Positions 32,100-42,611 of a stretch of 64,000 nucleotides of DNA are shown here, in pieces. The position numbers and the translations under genes were made by a program. Numbering within the stretch: the stretch's first letter is position 1; each line of letters starts with the position of its first letter. A model generated the notes under the pieces. The model did not search any database and was not told where the DNA came from. It worked only from the letters and a program-made list of their open reading frames with translations. The stretch covers positions 110,417,740-110,481,739 of the forward strand of contig NC_051064.1 of NCBI RefSeq assembly GCF_004664715.2. The letters run 5' to 3'. Source of the stretch: Peromyscus leucopus. Its lineage: Eukaryota; Chordata; Mammalia; Rodentia; Cricetidae.

Positions 32100-32275
32100 T
32101 GTTTTTATTTAAAACTTTATTCATATGAGTGTTTTGCCTTCATGCATATCTGTGTACCACATGAGTGCCTGGGGTCTGTGGAGTCCAGACGAAGACATTT
32201 GATCCCCTGGGACTGGATGGGTTCCTCTGGAAGAGCAGCCAATGCTTTTAACTGCTGAGCCATCTCTCCGGCTCC
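32100..32275 (-). repeat. B2 SINE with internal deletion
   Basis: TGTACCACATGAGTGCCTGGG, TGATCCCCTGGGACTGGATGG, then TCCTCTGGAAGAGCAGCC and CTGAGCCATCTCTCCGG. The usual GTTGTGAGCTGCC to GGAATTGAACC part is missing. Confidence 0.85.
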
Positions 32276-32434
32276 CACAGTAACATTTTTTTAAACAGTG
32301 CTTTTGCAAGGAGCACTGAAGATGTTGATTTGATTGTATTTGTCTCTCTGTAATCTCAGTCAGTGCTCACTGATTATAACAAGGACAGGCAAAGAATTCC
32401 TTTCACATTCCCTGTATGTGATTATATCCAACAG

Positions 32435-32527
32435 GCTTATGTGTTCCCTGTTCAGCCCCCATTTGCGGAGGAGTCGGACGAGTGCCTCCCGAGAGTCCTC
32501 ACCAGCAGTCCTCCTCTCATCATCAAG
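32435..32527 (+). CDS. Ndc1: Ndc1 exon 9 (residues 298-328)
   Basis: It encodes [18 protein letters not shown] and on to SSPPLIIK, the start of the soluble half. Acceptor CCAACAG; donor AAG|GTACCA, a weak donor. Phase 0 on both sides, 93 nt, so it could be skipped in frame. Confidence 0.96.
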
Positions 32528-34299
32528 GTACCAGAGTGTGCAGCTTGCAGCCTCAGTTATCTTTGCCTCCTTCCAGAGGTGGAGGCATAGTTAGCACAGC
32601 TGGGCATTTAGATAGACTTCTTGAGGGCCTCTAACGGGGGTTCTCAACCTGTGGGTCAAATGACCCTTTCCCAGGGATTGCCTGAGACTGTTGGAAAACA
32701 CAGGTATTTATGTTACAATTCATAACAGCAAAATTACAGTTAGGAAGCAGCAACAAAAGTAATTTTATGGTTGGAGGTCACCAAATAGGAACCGTATTAG
32801 GAAGTTGAGAACCACTGTCCCAGAATATTCTAGTATTGGTACTGTAAAAATGACGTAGTAATGTCATTAAAATTTTTTTTTTTTTGTCATTTCAAGTGAT
32901 TAAATATAAAAGTAAAGTACCCTGGGTATGCACCAGCAATGTACATATGTTTCCCAGGATGGCTTTGAACTCCTGGATTCATCCTGAACTCCTGTCTCAG
33001 CTGCCTGAGTAATGGAGACCACCGGCCGCCCCACCAGACCCAGCTCAGCTAGCTAACTTCTCATAAACACATCCAGTTCTCTCAAGCATAAGATGCCGTG
33101 GTAGCCAACTAAATCCATAGTCTTTGCAAACCATTCCTGGCAGTAATGCAGAAATACTGTGAGTTTTTACATTGCCGGAGCTAGATCCACTTTTATTCAT
33201 GCAGTGTGTGTCGTCTCAAAGGTAGTGTGCTTAGTGGTATGTTGACATACAAATTACTGAGGGTTCTAAAACAAATCGTAATCATAAAAGTTGAAGAAGT
33301 TTACAAATCAAACTAAATGAGAAAAATTGTTTTGATTTAAATTGCAATTTGAGATTGTAAAGGAAATCTAAATATAACAGGATATCACTTATCCTGCTAA
33401 AAGGTCATGGTGCCTTATTTATTGTATACTTTTATGTTTTTCAGACAGCATCGTGCTGTGTAGGCCAGGTTGGACTTGACTTTGCACTTGTCCTGCCTAA
33501 GCCCCCTTCTAAGTGCTGAGGCATGTACCAGCATGCCCAGCTAGCTTACTACTAAAAATAGTTACAAGAAAATGCTGGGAACCCAGCGGTTTTGTCACAG
33601 TCTAGAGAAACTGTAAACAAGTAGGAAAATGAACCATCGAGGCACTGATCGCCAGTAGGTATTCGCTACTTGTTTGGGTACTTAGGAAATCTCTCTCAGT
33701 GGGCAGGGGTCAGGTCCTGTGGCTGCGGCGGGTTCAGCGATGACTAAGACATAGCATGGGCTAATGGGAAAGGCAGCCGCAACCCCGCTCAGGTTGGGCT
33801 GGCGCGTGCAGTACTGCCCTTCTCCCCTGGGTTCCCATCCTAGGCTGCTTCTCAGAAGGAGCGCGCCTGTGGAGTAAGGAGGCTTGCCGGGGAGAAGGTA
33901 GATTTTCAGGAAAAAGCTATAGCTGTGTGTTTTATGGGTTAGGCGCTGCCTTTGGGTATGGCAGTGAGCAAGATAATGTTCCTATTCTTGTGGGTCTCAC
34001 AGTCAGAAGTGCCACAGTTGAGAGATGTCAATGTGTGTGGGAGGACAGAAAATTCCAGAAGGAAGCCATATTGGAGTTTTCCATTACAGAGCTATAAAAA
34101 TACAGAGCTCTGTAGTTCTTATAGTGTATAGGGAGGTAGAGCAAGAGAGTTCCAGAGATCCAGAAAGGACGGTCGTGGTCCTGAAACACTTGTTTTTTTA
34201 TAAAGTCCATCTGATTGCTCCTCGGATATGTAATGAGTCTAGATCTTATGTATGATTTTGTTAAAGCTTTAACAGTCTTTCTTTCTTTTTTCCTTTTAG
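32528..34299 (+). other. Ndc1: Ndc1 intron 9
   Basis: It has a URR1-like element (32635-32817), an old B1-like antisense fragment (about 32960-33045) and another near 33420-33545. An old repeat with GGTTAGGCGCTGCCTTTGGG lies near 33940-34010. The interval 33550-33930 has several CpGs but no exon I can support. Confidence 0.8.
32635..32817. mobile_element. URR1-like non-autonomous hAT-Charlie DNA transposon
   Basis: Terminal inverted repeats face each other: GGTTCTCAACCT at the left and AGTTGAGAACCACTG at the right (CAGTGGTTCTCAAC inverted). The interior contains TGTTACAATTCATAACAGC and AATTTTATGGTTGGAGGTCACC, as in the rodent URR1/Charlie family. At 183 bp it carries no transposase. I could not define the 8-bp duplication with confidence. 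Confidence 0.85.
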
Positions 34300-34381
34300 T
34301 ATTTGGCCTTACAGGACCTGATGTTGCTTTCTCAGTATTCTCCATCTCGAAGGCAAGAAGTTTTTAGCCTCAGCCAACCAG
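34300..34381 (+). CDS. Ndc1: Ndc1 exon 10 (residues 329-356)
   Basis: It encodes [18 protein letters not shown] and QEVFSLSQP. Acceptor TTTTAG; donor CCAG|GTATTG, phase 1. A long GCGT/TG tract starts 27 nt past the donor. Confidence 0.96.
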
Positions 34382-34408
34382 GTATTGCTGAAAGGAGTAG
34401 ATTTGATT

Positions 34409-34411
34409 GTG

Positions 34412-34483
<72 letters not shown>
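34409..34483. repeat. (GCGT)n(TG)n microsatellite beside the exon 10 donor
   Basis: About 11 GCGT units are followed by about 14 TG units. Purine and pyrimidine alternate almost without break over about 75 bp, the pattern most prone to Z-DNA. It begins 27 nt after the exon 10 donor. Confidence 0.97.
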
Positions 34484-35892
34484 GTGTATAGGTGCAGAGG
34501 TCACTCTCATGCCCAAGATGCTCCAAACTTTTGGAAGAGAGATCTAGTTATCCATGTCACACTTCCTGAGCCCTTAGAGGAAGAATGGACTAAATCTTAA
34601 ATGACTTAAGCAATTACTTTGCTGAGGGTAGACTTTATGTCACCAGGAAAAGCACTTATTTATTTGTGGATATTCATTTCTTTCAGCTCCTTAAGTACCT
34701 GAATCTGAAGAAATTATGTATTGAGTGTCTTAGCAGGACAGTGCAGCCTAAGAATCTCAGCTGTTTTAATGCTGTTGAGGACCTTAAGAGCTAGGTGGCT
34801 TCCTTCCTAGATGGGAGTAAGGACTGGAGTAAGATTCTGTTCTTTGGCTCCATGGACAGAGCTCTCTGCTCCTGCTAGGTTACTCTGCCTCCTTTCTAGA
34901 AGAAAAGGGAGACCGAGGCTGGACTGATGGTGGCTGAGGGCGCCCTTGGCAGGCCGGACTCTCCACTGTACTTGCCAGGCAGCTCAAGGCTGACTTTGCC
35001 GAGCTCTCGCCGCAACCGTGTTCTTGGCAGGGAAGTAGTCCGGCCGCAGCCCCAGCCCCAGCCCCAGCCCCAGCGCCAGCCCAGGGGGAGGAGCCTGGGT
35101 AGCCCGGCTTTCTCATTAGCACTCCATTGTTTGCTAAGCTCGACAATTCCCAGACTGTAAAGGATCGTATGTGTTTAAATGTGATATGGAAACGAAGCCG
35201 AGTTATATACAAATATAATTGATCAGATTTGCTCTCTAGTGGGGAGAAACCAGAGCTGCTGCGTGGAGAACCGGTAGCAGTGGTGCTTTCCTGTCCTGCT
35301 GGGCTCATCCTCGGCAGTCGTTTTTCCAGAGATTCGGGCAACTGACAAAGTATCCTGTGCCCTGCCAGAGAACTTCTGCTCTGGGGCCTAAGATTAGAAT
35401 TTAACTAGAATATTACACAGCTCCTAGTTGTCCTCAGTTCCCAGTACAGCGCATCAGTCTGCTGACGAGACTCTCGTGTGTGCCTGCTGATGAGGTGACG
35501 AGGAAATGAATGCCAGGAGATGGGGAAGTTCACCGCGGCCTCTGCTGTTCTCACCAGGCAGTGGAGCGTGTGCGGTCTTTACGTGATAACCTGAATAGAC
35601 AAAGGTCATGGAAAATCAAAGACAAAGATGAGAAGAGAGTCTTATTTTTTCTAAAGAATGGGAATTATTAGTTCATGTTAAATAACACAATGGCATATGT
35701 AAGCTCTCCAAGTACAAAAAATTGAGTGGTAGAGTCTGGGTCTGCTTATTTTGGTGTGTGATTTTTTTTTCTTTTTGCTTCTTTTTTAATTTAATGAAGT
35801 TTAAAATCAATTTTAAAAACTAGAAAAAAATCATTATCAAATAGCCAAGTCACTCCTAGAGATATAATAGCAAATAATGAATCTCTTTTTTT

Positions 35893-36003
35893 TAAAAAAA
35901 TTTTTTGAGGCATAGTTCCCCTTGTAGCCTTGACTGTCCTGGAACTAGCTCTGCAGGCCAGATTGGCCTTGAACTCAGAGATCTGCCTGCCATGCCACCA
36001 CAA
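35893..36003 (-). repeat. B1 SINE fragment
   Basis: GAGGCATAGTTCCCCTTGTAGCC, GACTGTCCTGGAACTAGCTC and AACTCAGAGATCTGCCTGCC form an antisense B1 with internal loss before ATGCCACCACAACCGG. Confidence 0.75.
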
Positions 36004-36017
36004 CCGGTGCAAATACT

Positions 36018-36480
36018 GTCTCTTAGACATGGTCTCTCCCTTATCTATGGGACATGTTCCGAGGCTCCCAGTGGTGCCTGAAACCATGGATGGTGCTGAA
36101 CCTTCTGTACCCTGTGCTTTCTTTCCGATGTATATATAACTGTATACCTATGATAAAATGTATAAATTAAGCACCATAAGGGGTGCACAACAATAAGAAG
36201 AAAATAGAACAATTACAATAATATACTATGATGAAATCGCTACTATCACTACTCTTGTGCCATGGGACCATTGTTGATAAAGTAGGGGTGTTTGGACACA
36301 GCATCTTGATGCTGTGACACTCCGTCTGATAACCTAGAGGATTACCTGGTGAGTGCCCAGCAGGTAGTGTATGTAGTGTGAGTGTGTCGGGTGTGAGTGA
36401 GGCACTAAGTTATCGTGGAATGGCACTAGATTAAATAACGCTCCGCAGAAGAGCTGATTTAAAGCTTCCAAGTCATTTTT
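36018..36480 (+). mobile_element. Tigger-like (TcMar) DNA transposon relic
   Basis: TGGTGCCTGAAACCATGGATGG, ATAAATTAAGCACCATAAGG, AATAGAACAATTACAATAATATAC and GTTGATAAAGTAGGGGTGTTTGG resemble, in order, an old mammalian Tigger-family element. The assignment comes from remembered consensus pieces; no coding capacity remains. Confidence 0.45.
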
Positions 36481-36982
36481 GAACTTTTGTACTTGCTGTT
36501 TTTGGATCACGGTTGCCTGGGGAAATGCAGAGTTGGACTGTGGGTAAGGAGGAACTCCTATAGATGCGAGTGTGAGGAGCACTGAAGAGCTAGTGTGGCA
36601 GCCACTGAAGGACTGAGCACATCCATCCCAGCTCTCATTGCCTTCCTTCATTTCTACAGACTTAGCTGTCTTCAGCATTGCTGGGAAGTGACTCTGTCTT
36701 TGGAAAAACCATGGCCTAGTGCTTGGCTTAATTTTGGCAACCTATTTGGGAGGTTTTTAAAGGTAAAATCCAAATTTTTGTTTGCAGACTTTTCAGCAAA
36801 TTGATTCAGCCAAGAAGTTGTTAGATTGCTGTGTACTGGGTGCCACGAGTGAGTAGTAGCTTAACGGAGACAGTGGTTCCTGCTGCAGAGGGGATGAAGA
36901 CGCTCTTCCTGAGTCCCTCCCACCCAAGCTTCGAGAATACAGGATTTCTTACCTCTTACAAGCTATTGTTTGCCTATCCTAG

Positions 36983-37138
36983 GTGGACACCCCCACAATT
37001 GGACTGCCATTTCGAGGGAGTGTTTGAGTCTTTTAAACGATATGACTCAGAAATTGGTTCTCTACCAAGAAGCTGCCGCTACAAATGGGAGGATGTCTTC
37101 ATCATACCCAGTGGAACCCAAGAAATTGAGTTCTCCAG
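36983..37138 (+). CDS. Ndc1: Ndc1 exon 11 (residues 356-408)
   Basis: It encodes [18 protein letters not shown] and [18 protein letters not shown], then [15 protein letters not shown]. Acceptor TATCCTAG; donor CCAG|GTGACT. Phase 1 on both sides (156 nt). Confidence 0.96.
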
Positions 37139-37419
37139 GTGACTTAGTTTTAAATGAGATGGGAAAACGTATGTTTCCTAGAAAAGTGACAGCAGTTAAT
37201 TTATGGTTATTTGCATGTATGAGGTATATATGTTTAGAAGAGATCAATCCAACATGACAATACCAGATATTGTATTGAACCAAGAAAGACCTTTGTTATC
37301 ATTGTAGATTGAAAAGCAACAAGTCATTGAACATTAAAAAATACAGCGTTTTTCATTTTTCAGTTAATAAAATGCTTTAGATTATGTCCAGTGTAACAGT
37401 AGTGTTTAAAAGACTGATA

Positions 37420-37557
37420 CAACCAGGTGTGGTGGTGCATGCGTTTAATCTCAGCACTCAGGAGGCAGAGGCAGATGGATCTCTGTGAGTTCAAAGTCTG
37501 GTCTACAAAGTGAGCTCCAGGGCACCCACAGCTACACAGTGAAACCTTATCTCAAAG
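37420..37557 (+). repeat. B1 SINE
   Basis: CCAGGTGTGGTGGTGCATGCG, GGCAGAGGCAGATGGATCTC and GTGAAACCTTATCTCAAA form a sense B1 of moderate divergence. Confidence 0.85.
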
Positions 37558-37611
37558 TCATGTGATGACAAGTTTAGCACTTCCAATGTTTTTCTTTCTT
37601 TTTTCTTTTCT

Positions 37612-37781
37612 CTTTTTTTTTTTTTTTTTTTTTTTGGTTTTTCGAGACAGGGTTTCTCTGTGTAGCTTTGCGCCTTTCCTGGAGCTTACTTGGTAGCCCA
37701 GGCTGGCCTCGAACTCACCGAGATCCGCCTGGCTCTGCCTCCCGAGTGCTGGGATTAAAGGCGTGCGCCACCAACGCCCGG
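37612..37781 (-). repeat. young B1 SINE
   Basis: A long T run, TCGAGACAGGGTTTCTCTGTG, TTGCGCCTTTCCTGGAGC and GCGTGCGCCACCAACGCCCGG form an almost intact antisense B1. An older antisense B1 fragment (TTGAGACAGTAGCCTTGGC...) follows directly at 37786-37882. Confidence 0.92.
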
Positions 37782-38176
37782 CCTCTTTTTTGAGACAGTA
37801 GCCTTGGCTGTCCTCGAACCCACTCTATAGACCAGGCTAGTTCTGAATTCACCTGCCTCTGCCTCCTGAGTATTGGGATCAATGTTTAATGTTTTGTTGC
37901 AGTTTTATTTAAAAGAGCAGAATCCTAATGCAGTCATTTATCTTGTGCCAGAGTGTTGAGAAGGTTCCTCTAATTTTGTATAGCGTACTAGAACTGAATT
38001 GGTTTTTACACGCTGACTTTTTGTTGTTAGTTTTTCTGTTGATAAATGATTGAATCAAAATCTTCACACAGGCTAAAAATATATTCTACAACTTGACTAC
38101 TTTAGCCCAAAATAAGGTGGTTTTCAATGAAGCTGTTTATTGGTCTGATTAATAAATATCCTGGGAAATTAGTCTT

Positions 38177-38394
38177 TTTCTTTGATACCCAGGATTGTGC
38201 ATACTAGACAAGCGCTTTAACTCCAAGCTACATTCTCAGCCTTTTTTTTTTTAACTTTTCATTTTGACACAGGGTGTTAGAAGTGCCCTGGGCTAGCCTT
38301 GACAAACTTTAGCCTGGGTACGCCTTGAACCTGTAATTCTCCTGCCTTAGCCTCCTGATTAGCTGGATTACAAGTCTGCCCTACCATGCCCAGC
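38177..38394 (-). repeat. ID-like and old B1 fragments
   Basis: GATACCCAGGATTGTGCATAC and CAAGCGCTTTAACTCCAAGC resemble an antisense ID/B4 head. A T run and an old antisense B1 follow (CCTTAGCCTCCTGATTAGC, GCTGGATTACAAGTCTGCC). Their junction makes a shared origin likely but not proven. Confidence 0.5.
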
Positions 38395-38456
38395 TATAAA
38401 ACGGGAGTTTTTTTGTCCTGACCGCCTGGTCCCAAATAAACACACAAAACTTACTA

Positions 38457-39122
38457 TTTATTTTTTTTTGCCCCCAATCGCTTTTTTTTTTTTAATTACA
38501 CTCATGATATTCATTAATTACACTCATGATATTAATCACATATGTGGTATTCATAGATTACATTCGCAGTATGTATATATGTTATATATGTGTATATATT
38601 TATGTATATATTTATTATATATGTATATATATACATACACACACATATATACATATATATATTAAATTTTAAATGCCAAATGCCATTTATTGAAGGAGGG
38701 AGGAGGTCTTAAATTCAGGGTTACAGCACAATGGGAGAACCCCGGAGGGCAGAAGTTCGCTACTGATGTTTTACAATCTTGCATCTAAGCTGTTAATGCC
38801 CATTATTCAGGATACACAGACAAGGAACTTCCCTTTAGCATTCAGGAGGGTGGAACCTGGCAGGGAATTAGCATAGGGAGGATATCAAGGCCAAGGTCCA
38901 CAAGCAAGGCAACAGTTACCCAAGATGGGGGCCAGGGACCTACAGGTCCCCCTTTTATTAAGAAATAAGTTTCTGACTTGGGTTGCGTGGGACGTCAGCA
39001 GGTCACCTTACCCATTGTGGAGATACCTGCCCAGGCCACAAAGGTGCTCTGTCTTAGGTTGGTGAGTGCCCCCCAGGCATTACCGGTCTCTGAATACTCA
39101 TTATCATACAGGCTCAATTGTG
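38457..39122 (-). mobile_element. ERV 3'-end fragment inserted like a retroposon
   Basis: On the minus strand it contains AATAAAAGGGGGACC, a polypurine-tract-like run, then TGTAGGTCCCTGGCCC as an apparent LTR start, CAATAAATGGCATTTGGC as an end signal, and an A-rich, TA-rich tail. The flanks repeat ACACACA(G)AAACTTA over about 16 bp (38440-38456 and 39123-39139), longer than the 4-6 bp of integrase. No coding part is recognisable, and none is reconstructed here. Confidence 0.6.
38575..38665. repeat. TA-rich (ATATGT)n tract
   Basis: Alternating TATATA, TATGTA and CACATA units. It falls in the A-rich end of the inserted ERV fragment and probably expanded from it. Confidence 0.85.
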
Positions 39123-39213
39123 ACACACAGAAACTTATATTAATTACAAAATGTTCGGTTGATAGCTCAGGCTTTTTGCTAACTAGTTCTTACATTTAAA
39201 TTAACCCATTTTT

Positions 39214-39356
39214 GTTTTTTGAGATGGTTTCTCAGCGTAGTTTTGGTGCCTTTCCTGGAACTCACTCTGTAGACCAGGCTGGCCTTGAACTCACAGAGAT
39301 CCGCCTGCCTCTGCCTCCGAGTGCTGGGATTAAAGGCTTGTGCCACCACCCCTGGC
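39214..39356 (-). repeat. B1 SINE nested in an LTR
   Basis: GAGATGGTTTCTCAGCGTAG to TTGTGCCACCACCCCTGGC, an antisense B1. The LTR sequence AAATTAACCCATTTTT (39198-39213) is repeated as AAATTAACTCATTTTT (39357-39372), a 16-bp duplication with one change. This dates the B1 after the LTR. Confidence 0.93.
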
Positions 39357-39894
39357 AAATTAACTCATTTTTATTAATCTATGTATTGCCTCATGGCTTT
39401 ACCTGTCTTTTAGCATCTTGCTTCTTGGGTGGCTCCCTGGCTTCTCCTTGATTCCTCCCTTCTTCATCCAGTCCTCAGTTTGATTGTTCCGCCTAATTTT
39501 ATCCTGTCTTTATAAAGCCAGTCAGCTTTATTATTAACCAATGAGAGTAATACATATTCACAGCATACAGAATTATCCCACAGCACTCAGCAACAACTTA
39601 GTCTTTGGTGGGGCTTTTTTTTGGGGGGGGGGAAAGTGCCAGCATTTTTTTTTCCTTCCCATCTTTACCATAAATTGGATGGGTTTAGCCAAGTAGTAAT
39701 TAAAATAGGAACATACAGCCAAACTGGATAGATTCTGATGCAGTGAGTTTCTCCTGTTTAAAAGTAAAATACAGGTGATGAGTTCATTTGAAAGTACTTA
39801 GAGAAATGAGCCTTGCAATCAGGATACTCGGGGAGGGGATTGAGACCACATGATGTGACAGGAAACAGAAGAAGGCATCTTCTGCTGCTGCTGA

Positions 39895-40032
39895 GGTGAC
39901 TCAGCAGGTAAAGGTGCTTGCTCTGCAAGCCTGGTGACCTGCTTTGCCTCGAGCCCACGGGGAAAGGAAAGAACCAGCTCTCAAGAGCTGTCCCTTGACC
40001 TCTTCTCATGTGGCTGCTCTTCAGCGCACGCA

Positions 40033-40087
<55 letters not shown>
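39895..40087 (+). repeat. B3 SINE with (CA)n tail
   Basis: TGAGGTGACTCAGCAGGTAAAGG, GACCTCTTCTCATGTGGCTG and a run of about 25 CA units at 40037-40087. It lies about 210 bp before exon 12. Confidence 0.75.
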
Positions 40088-40089
<2 letters not shown>

Positions 40090-40297
40090 TAATAATGCAC
40101 AAAATGAACAAACCAATCTAAAACTCCTGGAGTGGTTCCTGGATGACAACATAAAGTCTGGACATGGACTTAAATCTAGATGGAAGCCGGCTACTGTGCG
40201 TTCCTTCAGTGTCTTAAGGGGGAGTGTAGACCTGAGACCCTCTGCTGGCCTGCCTGGGCCATGTTACCTCATCTGCACTGCATCTGTTCTTTTACAG

Positions 40298-40537
40298 AGG
40301 AAACTGCTTTTCAGACACCAAAAACTAGCCAGATGCCTTCGGTGCCACCATTAGTTAAAACATCACTGTTTTCTCCAAAATTACCTACACCTGATGTTTC
40401 AAATCCTTTTGGGACCCCATTTGGCTCCAATGTAGTGAATCGAATGGCTGGAATTTTTGATGTAAACACCTGCTATGGGTCTCCCCAAAGTCCTCAGCTA
40501 ATAAGAAGAGGGCCGAGATTGTGGACTCACACTTCTG
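40298..40537 (+). CDS. Ndc1: Ndc1 exon 12 (residues 408-488)
   Basis: The largest coding exon here (240 nt). It encodes [36 protein letters not shown] and [18 protein letters not shown]. It is rich in Ser, Pro and Thr and holds two FG dipeptides, and is likely flexible. Acceptor CTTTTACAG (the intron's last base precedes AG|GAA); donor TCTG|GTGAGG. Phase 1 on both sides. Confidence 0.96.
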
Positions 40538-40625
40538 GTGAGGGCTGTTTATTTTTAAAATTTGAAGTCTCACAGTTGCAGGATTAGACAGCTTAAGTTC
40601 TCACCTTATCATTTCTTTTTAATAG
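40538..40625 (+). other. Ndc1: Ndc1 intron 12 (short, 88 bp)
   Basis: The shortest intron here. The donor is GTGAGG and the acceptor TCTTTTTAATAG. Retention would run into an in-frame stop (TAG within TTGCAGGATTAG). Confidence 0.93.
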
Positions 40626-40741
40626 ATCAGCAAATATCTGAGTTTTCTAATCCATCTCCTTGTACCTCTGTCACTGCTGAGGGTAAGACAGTGAGACAGC
40701 CCAATGTGATTTACTTATGGATTCAGAATAAACGTGAACAG
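40626..40741 (+). CDS. Ndc1: Ndc1 exon 13 (residues 488-526)
   Basis: It encodes [18 protein letters not shown] and [18 protein letters not shown], then EQ. The [13 protein letters not shown] part starts the conserved C-terminal domain. Donor CAG|GTAGGA, phase 0. Confidence 0.96.
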
Positions 40742-41269
40742 GTAGGATGATACGTCTACAGGTTTTATATTTACATCATTAGAAGATTAAGGATCTCACA
40801 ACAGTGATAGCTTTTTGTGTGTTTCTTTTATGCTTCAAGTGTCAGATTGACTCAAGAAATCACCAATATTAGAATGTTTTGAATTATAATGCATTTCACA
40901 TGACTTAAGTCTTAAAGAGATAATTGGGTTTTAGGCTCTGGGTTAAACAGCAAGTCAAACAAAGCCCTTCCATATGTTTATATCTTAGTCAGGGAAACGG
41001 GAGTAAGCAAGTAAATTATGCTCTATTTCTTTAAATGTAGAGTGCCACTAATTGGATTAATGGAAGGGCTGTTCTTGGAGCTATTAAGGGCAAAAGTTGC
41101 TTCATACTGTGACATGCTATTATCTCTCGGCTGCATCTTGATAGATTATGTCCAAAATAGGAAAAATAGACTTAACAGAAGAGAATTTTGATAGATAAGA
41201 TAGGTAAGAAGGAACAGTCGTTACAGGAAGGGGACTGTCTCCTGTGGCCTGATCAGAGAAGTCTCAAAG

Positions 41270-42210
41270 GAAAGGTGACACTTGGTGAGAGCAACAGGGA
41301 GGATGGGAAGATTCAGACCCAAGAGAGGGCGTGCCTGTGGCTTGTGTGAGCAGCAGTGGAAACTAGTGTGCCTGGAGCCGACTGAGGGACGGTGGCTGGA
41401 GGGAGGTGAGCTCGGAGAGGTGGCAGGCTCCAGAGCTTGGGTGGCAGCACTTGGTGCTGAAACTGGCCTTTTCCCTCAGTGAGGTGGAAGCTGCCACATT
41501 GTTGCGTTCGTAGGATATTGCAATGTCACTTCCGTTGTGAAGGAGCTTTTTAAATGGTGGGGTTGAGGTGAGACTTGTCCTGAGCAGGCGTGGAAGCCGA
41601 GAACCAGTGCTAAAGCCGCCGCAGTCATCTGTTGGGGACGGCTGTGTGATCAGGGGGGTTGCCATGGCACCTGTAAAGTATGGTCAAGGTCTGGGTACAT
41701 GGTTTCATAGGAATGTAATAGAATTTGCCTGGAATTTGCTGTTGGTGTGCAGGAGAAAGGGTCAGTGTTTACTGTGAGGCTCTGGCCTGAGGCACCAGAC
41801 TAAAATAGTTGCAGGAGATTGGGGCAGTTCACCACTGATTCTAAAGGAAGAAATTAATAGAGGTGAAGTGGGGAACTTAGTTTGATTTGGGGTCTGGCAA
41901 CTTTGAGATACCTATTTAGAAAAACAACTGAAAGTTAGATGTGTATCTGAAACAGAAGATTCTGGTGATGATGTACTTTCAGAAGACATCAGGGTGCAGA
42001 CAGCATTCAAAAGCCCTGAGACTCAGTGTTGTTGAGTGTGGCTACAGAAGGGAAGACAGAGCTCTAACCTGGACCCTCCACTGAGGAAGGGTCCAAGAGA
42101 GGAGAGGAAGAGCACAGGACTCTTCGGGAGCAGCAATTGAGGAGAGGAAAGAACGTTTCCCAGAGCAGGACAGAGTGACAGGAGCAGTGTGGGGTGACAG
42201 GTTAACATGG
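41270..42210 (+). repeat. ancient interspersed repeat relic (family uncertain)
   Basis: A sequence of phrases, among them GAGAGCAACAGGGAGGATGGG, CTCGGAGAGGTGGCAGGCTCC, TTGCAGGAGATTGGGGCAG and CAACTTTGAGATACCTATTTAG, resembles an old mammalian repeat seen in many introns. Open frames here are short and unsupported. Confidence 0.35.
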
Positions 42211-42473
42211 GAGCGGGGATGGTGGGGTCACCAGGTCCACTATGGGGAATGGAACCTAGAGTCTAATAGACATAGGCAAGTACTCTACCACTGAGCTACA
42301 TCCCTGTCAGTTTTGATTTTTTTGCGGGCATGGGATCTGTTGTCCAATTCGCCTCAGACTTTCTCTGTAGCCCAGTCAGGCAATCTTTGAACTCCAGTTT
42401 CTGGGGCTATAGGTCTGAACCATCTTGCCTGAGTTTTGACAGGAGCTCTTAGGTAGAGAATGGTGGTCAGTGG

Positions 42474-42545
42474 GGTTGGGGATTTAGCTCAGTGGTAGAG
42501 CGCTTGCCTAGCAAGCGCAAGGCCCTGAGTTCGGTCCTCAGCTCA
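42474..42545 (+). repeat. ID SINE (BC1-type)
   Basis: GGGGTTGGGGATTTAGCTCAG, TGGTAGAGCGCTTGCCTAGC and AAGCGCAAGGCCCTGAGTTCGG match the ID consensus closely, with both tRNA-type promoter boxes. The tail is a pure (GA)n run at 42546-42608 instead of poly-A. Confidence 0.95.
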
Positions 42546-42548
42546 AGA

Positions 42549-42608
<60 letters not shown>
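42546..42608. repeat. (GA)n microsatellite at the ID tail
   Basis: AAGAGAAGAGA followed by about 25 uninterrupted GA units. It grew where the ID tail should be. Confidence 0.93.

Positions 42609-42611
<3 letters not shown>

Larger units (their letters stand above)
30553..32434 (+). other. Ndc1: Ndc1 intron 8
   Basis: It holds B1 (30683-30845), two B2 copies in a row (31110-31303 and 31316-31506), a solo LTR (31558-31946) and B2 (32100-32275). Remaining stretches are under 300 bp and unremarkable. Confidence 0.88.
34382..36982 (+). other. Ndc1: Ndc1 intron 10
   Basis: It contains the (GCGT)n(TG)n tract (34409-34483), a G+C-rich block with CAGCCC repeats (about 34900-35110), an old B1 (35893-36003) and a Tigger-like relic (about 36018-36480). 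The stretch 35160-35890 and the part 36480-36980 show no clear element. Confidence 0.8.
38395..39585 (-). mobile_element. ERVK-type solo LTR (copy 4) split by two insertions
   Basis: The left part (38395 to about 38456) begins TATAAAACGGGAG where full copies have TGTA. The right part (about 39123-39585) ends ATCCCACAGCA. The 6-mers CCCAGC (38389-38394) and CTCAGC (39586-39591) are a likely target duplication with one change. Between the parts lies a 666-bp ERV-derived insert, and the right part is again interrupted by a B1 (39214-39356). Without these insertions it is about 365-380 bp, like its relatives. Confidence 0.8.
37139..40297 (+). other. Ndc1: Ndc1 intron 11
   Basis: It contains B1 (37420-37557), a young B1 (37612-37781) followed by an older one (37786-37882), an ID/B1 antisense pair (38177-38394), the interrupted LTR complex (38395-39585), a T9G10 run near 39615 and B3 with a long CA tail (39895-40087). 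I see nothing else. Confidence 0.85.

Noticed and set aside
42474..42545. tRNA-like sequence with A and B boxes
   Set aside because: It is an ID SINE derived from tRNA, not a functional tRNA gene. The same holds for the B2 heads.
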